In this document: positions 28,961-37,859 of the stretch, one piece after another
Numbering within the stretch: position 1 is the stretch's first letter
How the letters are laid out: every line of letters starts with the position of its first letter
Source of the DNA: Periconia sp. R9002
Taxonomy: Eukaryota; Ascomycota; Dothideomycetes; Pleosporales; Periconiaceae
Assembly: GCA_023627715.1 (NCBI GenBank)
Contig: JAMAHW010000033.1
Location: 248,001-312,000, forward strand
DNA: 64,000 bases
Direction of reading: 5' to 3'
Program-made: the position numbers and the translations under genes
The notes under the pieces: model-generated
What the model saw: the letters and a program-made list of their open reading frames with translations, nothing else
What the model was told of the DNA's origin: nothing
Databases searched by the model: none

Positions 28961-30733
28961 ATGAGACTCATTTTCATCGCTTTTCTCCCCTGTCTAGTCT
29001 TCTCCATCACTTCACAGCACTCGGGAAACTATGAAGCTACAAGGACGGCCCTAATCCCAAGTGCCCGCCCATCACCGACACCCCCTTCGGACAGCTTCAG
29101 AATCGACCCGAAGAAGGTTTCTAAGGAAGTGAACAACTTCTTCAGGGCCTACGGTTGGCTCCGTCACAATCAGACCATCGGTGATTCCGATATTCCTAAA
29201 GCAATCAAGAAGATCCAGAAGGCGATACGACACCCGGAGACGGGAGTGTACGATTCGAAGCTGAATCGTCTTATGACTCGTCCTCGGTGCGGCACAGAAC
29301 AGGCCTATAACGAGACAGCAGCAAATGAAGGACTCGATGTCCACAAGCGTTACGTACTCTGGGGTCCCAAATGGGATCACTCACCTATCACTTATCAGTT
29401 CGAGAATTATACTGGAGACCTAGATGTATCAAGCCAACAGAGTATCGTAAGGTTTGTGAACGTCCACTCTGATTACAGCCATGTATCCATAACGTGCTAA
29501 CGAATTTGAAGTCAAGCCTTCTCCAAATGGTCATCCATCATATCTGCACAAATCGTACCCGCACCCGCAAACGCCCCCGGAGCTGATATCCACATCCGAT
29601 TCCGGTCTATGGGCCGGGAAGAGACTGCCTATGCGTACACCAACATGGTGGCAGACGGTGTTACACTAGCATCGGGCTTGATCAACATCACCTTCAACGA
29701 CGACTACTCCTGGAACGACGACCGCCTCTTCAACTTCACCGCCGTACACGAGATCGGGCACGCGCTGGGTCTCAGCCACAGCACCGTCGAAGACGCAGTC
29801 ATGTTCGCATACTACTACCAAGGACTGATCCGGCCACTTCACCCGGACGACAAAGCCGCCATCCACAAAATCTACGGCTGGAACACGCCACGCTGGACCC
29901 GCATTGACAGCAACGCAGCCACGCAAAGCATCGTCCAAGTATCCACCACCTCCGACCAACCCGCCGCCGCCGCCATCGACGGCCTCTACCAACTCCGCTC
30001 CACAGGCCAAATCCTCTCCTACAGCTCTCGCAGCAACTCCTGGACCCCCCTCTCCACCAACAAAGCGACCGTCCAAATAGCCGGTTCCAACGGGATCCTC
30101 TACCAACGCCAATCCGACGGCAGCATCTACCGCACCACATCCCCAACCCCATCCTGGCAACTCATCGGCGCGGCCTCAGACAACGTCCTCGACATGTTCG
30201 CCGCCGCCAGCGAAATCTACGCCCGCCGCAAAGACGGCTGGATCGTGCGCTGGTCCGGATCCCAGCAGTCCTGGACCACCATCCAACAACCCTCGACCCC
30301 ACCGTCCTCCCAAATCGCCATCACCGACTCAAAAACCCTCTGGAACCTCCTCGCCAACGGCGACCTCGTGCGCTCCGAGTGGCCGTACACGGACGCGGGA
30401 TGGCAGGTCGTCGACATCAATCCCGATAATGTCCAGATCGCCGTCGGGGGTGACCAGTTCTACAAGCTGCAGCGCGGAGGTGTTGTCGTGTGGTTGGATC
30501 TCGAGCAGTATTATTGGAGCACGGTTGAGGATAATGGGAGTGTGGAGGTTTTTGCGGTGGGGGAGTATGTGTATAGTCGCCATGATGATGGGAGTGTGTG
30601 GAGGTATACGGGGATTCCGTATGTGTGGGAGGAGCTGGATGGGGAGAGGGTGAGTGTGGATGTTGTTGGACAGAGGGATGGGAGTGTGTATCAGGTTGTG
30701 AAGGGTGGGGATGTTTGGAGGTTGAATTCGTAG
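28961..30733 (+). CDS. Secreted matrixin-like zinc metalloprotease with C-terminal beta-propeller
   Basis: Two exons, 28961-29451 and 29512-30733, encode 570 residues. I use the GTTTGT donor at 29452 because the GTAAGG five bases earlier breaks the frame. A signal peptide (MRLIFIAFLPCLVFSITS) is followed by a peptidoglycan-binding-like prodomain (about 50-108) that ends in TRPRCGTEQ, matching the matrix metalloprotease cysteine switch, with Cys110. The catalytic domain has the zinc site HEIGHALGLSH at 243-253 and a Met-turn at Met261. From about 290 to the end there are six to seven repeats of the pattern LY...sdGsIyr....sW..L, resembling tectonin or fucolectin propeller blades. The family cleaves extracellular protein; here the propeller replaces the animal hemopexin domain and may bind glycans. 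The third exon-free C-terminal half is GC-rich, then turns GT-rich after 30480. Confidence 0.88.
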
Positions 30734-31308
30734 GAGGTTTTTTGAGAATGTCGTTGTGATGATTTACGAATCTGGGAGTCTGATAAAAGTGATTTGAGGA
30801 GCTTGAGGATACAAACCTGGAGATCTGAGATCCATAATCACATACCTACGTAACCCCAAACCCACCATCTCTACATACCATCCCATCAAAAACTAAAACT
30901 TCACGTATCCCCGTGATCAAAAACACATACTCACCTCCCATCCCATCTCCACACCCCAACCCCAGTCTAGCGTCGCCGCCCACGCATAAGCGAGCCCGCC
31001 TCGCCGCCAAACCTCCGCCAACTCTCCACCACACTACGCCATCGTAAGCATTCTGATTATACAAGCCCGTTTTCAGAAGTACTTAACGGCGGCTTCGAGC
31101 GGGGACGAGCGGGCGGAGAACCGGAGTTTGCGGAGAGGAAAGGGGATAGATGGCATGGTGGAAAGGGCATTAATATAAAGACTGGAAGGAAGTAGATATT
31201 CTCTAGACAAGTATCCAGGTTATTTCTCTAGGACATCTACTGTACACAATATCAAGATTTCTCTCTTCTCTCCAAAGCAAGACATTGAATTACTTCCAAC
31301 GTACAACA
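30734..31308. promoter_or_regulatory. Intergenic and upstream region of the SDR gene
   Basis: A TAATATAAAG string at 31171-31180, about 135 bases before the SDR start, is a candidate TATA element. It is followed by CT-rich sequence (31255-31275). The rest shows nothing recognisable. Confidence 0.4.
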
Positions 31309-32112
31309 ATGGCACACGTCAACCGCCTCCAAAACGCGCGCGTCCTCGTCTTCGGGGGAACCTCAGGCATCGGTTTCGGTGTCGCGAATCTCTGCGTCTC
31401 GCAAGGTGCCCACGTCATCATCTCCGGGTCCAAGCAAGCCAAAGCCGACGACAAAGCCGCAGAGCTCAAATCGTTCTACCCTTCGCTCCCCTCAGGCCAA
31501 GAAGTCCTTGGTTACGCCGCGGACCTAGCCGACACGCCCAACATCGAGGCCAACATCAAGCAAGTACTGAATAAAGCGACGGAAAACGGACAGAAGAAGC
31601 TGGATCATATCGTGTTCTGCGCGGGCGATCTTTTCGCGCTGCCGACGCTACAGAATGTGGAGCCCGACTCGGCGTTGAAGACATTCAGCATGCGCTGGCT
31701 CGGGTGCGTCATGATCGCAAAGTTGATTGGCACGGGGGTTTATATGCACGCATCCAAGTCGTCATCCATCACGCTCACATCCGGAACCAACTCGGATAAG
31801 CCGTCGCCGGGCTTCATTACGGGCGGGAGCGTGGGGAGTGCGACGGAGAGTTTAGCGCGCTCGTTGGCCCTCGAGTTGAAGCCCATCAGGGCGAATGTCG
31901 TCTCACCGGGGATTATTCAGACGCCGCTCTTGGATGTCGTCTTCAAAGGTGCTCCAGAGGAAATCAAGGAGATGTGGATGAAGAAGGGGACTTTGCTAGG
32001 AGAAGTTGGCCAGCCGGAGGATGTTGCGGAGGCGTATGCGTGGCTTATGAAGGACCAGTTTGTTACAGGTGCGATAGCCAAGTCAGAAGGCGGGAGGATG
32101 CTGGTTCAATAG
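31309..32112 (+). CDS. Short-chain dehydrogenase/reductase with atypical active site
   Basis: Single exon, 267 residues. The start ATG at 31309 is in good fungal context (ACAATGGC). A Rossmann fold is clear: VLVFGGTSGIGFGVA (about 13-27, a GGTSGIG version of TGxxxGIG), DLADT for cofactor/adenine contacts, and FCAGD in place of NNAG. The expected catalytic YxxxK is not visible: after SSSITLTSGT, where Ser is expected, the sequence runs FITGGSVGSATESLARSLAL, with Gly where Tyr would be. ANVVSPGIIQTPL is the usual C-terminal SDR block. So it binds NAD(P)H by fold but its chemistry is uncertain. It is convergent with a Zn2Cys6 regulator and near an OYE. It may belong to the group of SDRs with a divergent active site; it could also be non-catalytic. 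Confidence 0.88.
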   Translation: MAHVNRLQNARVLVFGGTSGIGFGVANLCVSQGAHVIISGSKQAKADDKAAELKSFYPSLPSGQEVLGYAADLADTPNIEANIKQVLNKATENGQKKLDHIVFCAGDLFALPTLQNVEPDSALKTFSMRWLGCVMIAKLIGTGVYMHASKSSSITLTSGTNSDKPSPGFITGGSVGSATESLARSLALELKPIRANVVSPGIIQTPLLDVVFKGAPEEIKEMWMKKGTLLGEVGQPEDVAEAYAWLMKDQFVTGAIAKSEGGRMLVQ

Positions 32113-32282
32113 ATGGCGTAGGTTGGAGGTGTTTTGCGTAGGTAGGTCGCCATATAGACGCTATATCGGATAAGAAACTCTTCAAGAACATTCCCTTCGC
32201 ACAAGAAGTCTTTTCATCACAATTATTCCTCCTCGCTCTCGATGCATCTTATTCCTATTTCTCCACAAAGGCCGCGGTTTTT

Positions 32283-34197
32283 TTAACACGCGTATTGGTT
32301 TGGCAGGGGCCATTGCGTGCAATCCGCCAATAACCCCCGGTATCCCGCGTCTCGAAGTCTCAAAATCTCGCCGTCATTTTTCTCCAAGTCTCTCTTAAAT
32401 GCATTCCTATATTTAGATCCTAAAACCTTAGTTTCATCAGCCGCTTTGTCCAGAATGAGTTTGATGATCTCAATATCATCTTTACAGCTCTCGTCGTTTG
32501 CTACTCGCCACTGAATCACCAAGACGCAACCGGCAAAATAAAGTGGACAAAGTATGTACACGTTCCACATGAGACTGGGGGAAATTCGCGTCATGTCTTT
32601 CGCTACAAGCGCCGTGTTCTTGGCGGAGGCGACTGCGCGCATGAAATGATCGTGACTCGCTTCTGGTCTGGAATAGTAGGCTTCCCGATAATGCAACAAT
32701 ATGTCCATCGTACTGAGTAGGACATTGACCCACAAAACGTAAAGGCGGTCATCGACGGAAGCCTCTAGAACGGACGACATAGCTCGCGGAAGACTGAGTC
32801 GGAACTTCATCAGCGCTGTGTCCAGTGCTTCACACTCCTGCGCATATTCTGGGGTGTCTGGGGAATCGTGAAGAGAATGGACCAGTTCGGTTATGCGGCC
32901 AAGGAGGACGTGTGCGACTATGAGATAATGCAGGGGGTTCCTATATCGCAAACGAAGTTAGTTAAATAAAGGCAGAGTGGTTTCAGTACATGGCCAGTGT
33001 TTCGATCCGCCACTCCTGGTACTGTTTCGACAACAAATGACTCCCTACTCGGCTTTAAACATACAAGGGTGATTTCGCCGCAGAAGTCGAGGCAATTAAA
33101 GAGTCTAGGTTTCTGACAAACGGCACGTTCTTGGTTGAGCTTGGTTTTGTATCATCAGTAAGACTTTGAAAGACTGTGTCGGTAGTCGGGATATCAAGCT
33201 TGAACTGTTGTTCGCTTATAGCGGACGGCCACCCACTAGGCCAACTCGTTTTACGGTCCATAATGTATAAAAACCACAGTGACCTTCTACATTCTTCCTT
33301 TACTGGGGCGGTTTTGCCTCTCCATCGCCTCCAGCTTTCTTCGCTCGTTCCTACCTGCGTAGCTTGGATGGTATCCAACTTGTTCAATCCCAGGGAAGCT
33401 GCTTGTCTCCAAGCTTTCCCTATAAAAAGCCAGGACGTAGAATAGTCAGCTCTAGTATAGCCATGTAGAATAAGACAAAGGGCGGCTTGGATTGTACGGA
33501 GGGCTGGATCAGGGTCTCTAGGCGTGAGTTCGTAGAGAAACTTGGCTTGGTTGTACCATATATCGTGTTGGCTCTGGATCGAAGGATCGGGGTGAAAAGG
33601 AGAGGCCATTGCACACATAATGTACAGCAGCATTTGCGCTTCATTGTTCAGCTTTCCAGAATGCAGCTCGGAATAAAAGTTGGCTTTGTGGAAACACGGC
33701 AAAGAGCTGTAATAGTTTGAAAAAAACATGTCGACCATGTCAAGCAATACGTCAAAAGGTGGGAGAGAAACTTCGGTCGAAAAATCCAAGTCATTCGTCA
33801 TGTTTTCCAAAGGAAGGGGCCTATCATGTAGCGGGCCGATGTTTGGGATGTCGTATGCCGTTGGAATCTCGAGGCCAGGGTCGGACATCCGCTGTGTGCC
33901 AAGTGTGCCATAGCTGGCCACATCTGGAGGAAAGAATGGCTGTTTATTCCATATCGTGCCCATGGAACCAGGTTGAAAATTTTCGATATTTGATGTTGAT
34001 GCTGCAGGGACAGAATACTCGCATTTCATTCCCCATTTCTTGCACAATGCACATGTAGGACGTTCTCCCTGAGCTGGGTTAGCGAGGAGAGACAATATAG
34101 GAGGTGATCCTACATCACAACGTTTTTTCCGTTGCCTACAGCTTTTGCACGCTTGCTTCCTTTTGGAGACAGATGCAGGTACGCTTAACGACTGCAT
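32283..34197 (-). CDS. Zn2Cys6 transcription factor with fungal-specific TF domain; internal stop or very short intron
   Basis: Minus-strand gene. The first exon (34197-34114) ends in CKSCRQRKKRCD. A 45-base intron (34113-34069, GTAGGA..CTCAG with GCTAAC branch site) keeps the frame open; removing it gives CDGERPTCALCKKWGMKC, a perfect Zn2Cys6 cluster. The second exon runs from 34068 and holds the fungal-specific TF middle domain (around FYELTPRDPDPALRTIQAAL). In the same frame TAA occurs at 33057-33055, but coding-like residues SHLLSKQYQEWRIETLAM continue after it. A 49-base intron (32989-32941) then leads to NPLHYLIVAHVLLGR and the stop at 32283. If a 39- or 45-base intron from 33060 to 33022 or 33016 is spliced, one protein of about 593 residues results. 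Otherwise the gene is broken there. It probably regulates a neighbouring gene. Confidence 0.75.
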
Positions 34198-34577
34198 GTT
34201 GTGGTGGAAAGTGTAAAAAACCAATATTCCAGACGGTAAGATGTTGAGACGGAGTTAACGGGCGTAACGTCACGTGCGCTGTCCTGCATTTGACATCCAT
34301 TGATCGCTCAGGTGAACGGCATCGTGAGAAAATTGCATATTAAGACGAGCATCTAGATAGCGAATCCTTCAACAAAAAAGTCAATTTTTGTGCTATATTT
34401 CCTAAACAAATGAAATTGATCGGTATCACTGACTCCGCTTTACTCTAAATGCTCAAGTGCCATCAATCTCTCTTCCCCACACCCGTTAGCTATACAACGT
34501 CGAGACTAAATCCTTACCAGGAATAATTGGAATCACTCCTTTGCGAAGAACAACACACTTTCATCTAACATTGAGAT

Positions 34578-34744
34578 ATGCCAGATCCACACTACGCCCT
34601 CACAGGCGGAGGAGAAGGCTTCTTCCCCGCCGCCACCAGCCCCAACTGGTTAGAAAAGTACGTCTAACATAATCGTCAGTCCCCATCCTAACAAATCACT
34701 CAAGCTTCAAGAATCAACACTCACCGTATCTGCCGCAGCATTAA
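34578..34744 (+). CDS. Possible small protein (hypothetical, 29-39 residues)
   Basis: An ATG at 34578 opens MPDPHYALTGGGEGFFPAAT and continues SPNWLE, then either stops after KYV at 34667 or splices (donor GTACGT at 34658, CCTAAC branch site, acceptor CAAG at 34704) to end NFKNQHSPYLPQH at 34744, overlapping the antisense OYE 3' end by 38 bases. Phase and intron signals are consistent. It resembles no family I can name. It may be a small gene or chance. Confidence 0.25.
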
Positions 34745-36041
34745 TCAACTTGACCCCCAAGTACTTGATCCACCAAGGAGGAAGCGCGGGCGCCAGACTA
34801 AGATCCGCCTCGTCATCCGGCACCTTATCATTCAAGATGATTTCCTTGGGCAGATGAGGCCAAACCGTCGCGGGTCTCCCAATCGTAATGATATCGCAGG
34901 CGCCGCTCTCCAGCGCGTCAGCCATGCCTTTCCTCGTGCGAAACCCGCCGGTAACGGCTAATATCACGTTTGGGAAGCGCGCGCGCACCTGGCGAGCGTA
35001 GTCGATGAAGAAGGCCTCGCGCTGGATGGTGCGCTGGGATTTGGGCTTCTCGTGCGCGCCCATGATCATGTTCTCGACGTCGCCGCCGCTAATGTTGAGG
35101 TAATCGATTTTCTCGGCGACGACCAGTGCGACCTGTTTCATGCTTTCCTCGAGGCTTTCGGCGCCGCCGCCGACGTCGACCGAGTTGAATTTCATGCCGA
35201 CGGTGAAGGTCGAGGGGACCACGGCGCGGATGGCGCGGATGGTTTCGACGACGATGCGCGCGCGTTTTTCGGGCGTGCCGCCGTAGTCGTCGGTTCTGAG
35301 GTTCGTTTTGGGCGAGAGGAATTGCGTCATTAGATACCCGTGAGCGCCGTGGATTTCGACGCCTTTGAAGCCTGCCTCGTAGGCGAATTTGGCCGCCTGC
35401 GCGAATTGCTGGATGACTTCTTTGATCTCGGCGATTGTCATTTCGCGCGGGGTGCCGAAGAGGACTTTGGATAAGATGCGCTCCAAGATGGTCGGACCGG
35501 TGACGACGGGGACGGCGGACGGCGCGATGGATGGCTCGAAGAAGCCGCGGCCATGGCCGCCTGGGAATGCTTGACGGCCTGGGTGGACGAGCTGGACTAT
35601 GCCGGGCGTGTCTTCATTCTGGACCGCTGTCGCCCAGCGCTTCCATGCCTCGACGGTTTGGGCGTCGGGATTTGGCTTCATGGCGACGCTGGAGGGTCCG
35701 CCCATATATTTTGTCGACACATTGACATTACCTGCATCGTTGCCAAACGGTCATTGTCAGTTTTATTCCACTTCTTCTCTGTTTTCTGAGGTAGTTACGA
35801 ACCCGTCACCAAACTTCCCCATCCACCCTCACTCCAAGTCCGGTACACAGTCAAATGTTTATCGCTAGGATTGAGACTGGAGTCTGCCAGTGATTCGGCC
35901 ATAGGAGCCTTGTAGCAAGCCTAGAGTCAGCATCGACATCCTCCCTCGCTCTCACTAAATTTCACATACCTTCATCAACCGATTCCGCAGAACCAGCCCG
36001 CTGGGCAGCGTCAATGGCGTGGCTAATCGACTCTCCGACAT
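34707..36041 (-). CDS. Old Yellow Enzyme family NADH:flavin oxidoreductase
   Basis: Three exons on the minus strand, 36041-35970, 35908-35803 and 35731-34707, encode 400 residues. The first exon, found by extending upstream, supplies the conserved LPSGLVLRNRLMK that joins APMAESLAD across the intron. A TIM-barrel OYE follows: EGGWGSLVTGNV, QLVHPGRQAFPG, the substrate-binding VEIHGAHGYLMTQFLSP (His and His/Asn pair), DDYGGTPEKRARI, VGMKFNSVD, the FMN phosphate-binding VTGGFRTRKGM and ITIGRPATVWPHLP. These enzymes reduce activated C=C bonds with FMN and NAD(P)H. In fungi, members act in secondary metabolism or detoxification. The neighbouring regulator and SDR fit an oxidoreductive module, which is inferred. 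A 30-base fossil of exon 2 lies at 15.8 kb. Confidence 0.95.
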
Positions 36042-36490
36042 TTTCTCCAATTTCGTTGGCGATGAATCCTAAAATTGACACTTCCAAAAACACAGGACAA
36101 CGATCCAATTCAAAAAAAAAAGTACGCAAAAACAAAAACCAACCCTTAAATAATGTCGATGAACAAAAAAAAAAAATCAAACCTCCCATCGCACTTTACA
36201 TAAATACCCCGAAGAAAAAACCCCTACCCTCGCCATCCCCCCCTAACCTTAGCCTTGTTTACGCAACCAGGTCCCGGCCTCGGTACAACCCAGCTCCCCC
36301 TTCCGCGCGTATCTCCCCGCGTATCTACAATCCAACACACTACACTTTCTGCATTAGGATTAGTCGGCCATTTATTACATTAATAAGTCCCTTGTATACG
36401 TGCAGTAAGAGGTGTGTATACCTACATCCAGCGCCACAATCAGCTTAGGTATTCGGGGGATAGGTAAGCGGACGGATCTTAATTAACTAC

Positions 36491-36537
36491 ATGAAAATAA
36501 GCAACACCAGGCGTTGCTTATTTTCATCTTTTTTTTT
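36491..36537 (+). other. Perfect 15-bp hairpin followed by nine Ts
   Basis: 36491-36505 (ATGAAAATAAGCAAC) and 36513-36527 are exact reverse complements around a seven-base loop, ACCAGGC. They are followed by C and then nine consecutive Ts to 36537. The shape resembles an intrinsic terminator or the end of an RNA polymerase III transcript. No A/B-box-like promoter was recognised upstream. Function unknown. Confidence 0.6.
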
Positions 36538-37144
36538 GTCAGTACAGTACCATTTCTTCTCTATTTCCATTTCGTCTAAGCTATAACCCTCTTTCTCACA
36601 ATTCAAACTCCTCCCCCTAAAAAAAAGTACGCGAGACCCACCGCACCTACCCTATCGCCTACCTACCCAAACAGAAAAAAAAGAAGAAAAAAAAACACAA
36701 AGCCGTAATCGATGGATTAATAATTCAGTTCACACACAAATAAACGTTTCTAAGCAGCCCTCCCTCCCTTCCCGGTGGGGGGTTAATCTAGTTCAAGGTA
36801 AGTAAGACGGACGAATTCGGCAAATCACCAGCTTTTGGTGTGAACGGACGAAATATTGCGGGTTAAGAGGTATAGATCATGCATGCTTACTCATTTTGCT
36901 CTTATTCATGCAGGATTTAATTATGATTGCGACGGCATGAGTAGGTAGGTGGCAGCTGTAGAGTTATGTATAAGTAAACGCTAGACAAGTAACAAAAAAA
37001 AAACAAGTAGGGCGGCTTTAACCACTAAAAAAACTTTTAAGGTTTTTCGTCTGTCTACGTAGGTAGGTAGAATCGCCATCGTAACCACGCACCAACCCAC
37101 CAAAAATCTTAAAAAAAAAAAACGTTTATTTTTAATGAAGTGAT

Positions 37145-37198
37145 ATTTTTTGTCTACCTGCCCTTCTTCAGACAAGTACTAACTACTACTTTTTTTCC
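37145..37198 (-). repeat. Dispersed repeat R3, copy 2 (inverted)
   Basis: The reverse complement matches 15818-15870: a GTAGT leader, AGTACTTGTCTGAAGAAGGG, CAGGTAG and an A-rich end. The two copies are about 21 kb apart in opposite orientation. Confidence 0.7.
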
Positions 37199-37859
37199 AT
37201 CCCCTCGCGGTAACCCGAAAAAAAAACTAATCATACAACACGGTCATACCATTCAAAAAATCAAATCATGCCCCCAACTCCATAGCTAAAAACACAAATG
37301 TGCAACAAAACTAAATCGCTAACCCGATAAAGTTCGCGAATAAGTTTCTTGCTCCGGTGTGCGACAAAAGAAAAATTTAAAAAATTAAGGGTTGTGAAGC
37401 TGAAAGAGCTCAAGGCAGAAGTCGCAGGGGAACCATGCTTGTTGATCGGACAAGAGGTGTATGTCCTGGCTTCAGGAGAGAAATTAAATTCTCGTGATGG
37501 AACACAAACGCGACTTAAGCCCAACCGTCTGTCCCCCCCTTCTTCCCGATTTTCGAAGATGCCGGAATAGGTTGTGGACCGTCGAACCCCCCGATCCTCG
37601 GGCCCATTTGGTATTCAGGCAAGTCGCAAGGTCGAGTTGATGGAGGAAAAACGGTCGAAAGTGTCGGAAAGGTGGTTTGTTGAAGTAATGCGGATGGGTA
37701 GATGGAGTGATTTTCATATGCCCGAAAACATCCAGTGTCCGCAAAAGGTGAAATTGTTGAAAAATAGAAAAACAAGAAAGAAACAATTTTAATCCAACGG
37801 GAAACTCGTACATCGTAACAACTCAACTCCCCACACGCTCATACGATGGGGCGAGGAGT

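Larger units (their letters stand above)
36042..37859. other. Intergenic region, 1.8 kb, A/T-tract rich
   Basis: Many A8-A11 runs on either strand. It holds the hairpin at 36491-36537 and the inverted R3 copy at 37145-37198. The tetramer GTAGGTAG recurs (36930s, 37060s). I see no protein gene. Confidence 0.45.

Noticed and set aside
28960..28961. tRNA or rRNA genes anywhere in the window
   Set aside because: I looked for the TTCGA/TTCAA loop and paired acceptor ends and found no convincing clover-leaf; strings such as GGTTGTCGAACC near 28692 do not fold with proper spacing.
29447..29452. GTAAGG splice donor in the metalloprotease gene
   Set aside because: It is a better donor by consensus, but joining there shifts the frame; GTTTGT at 29452 restores SQAFSKW of the catalytic domain.
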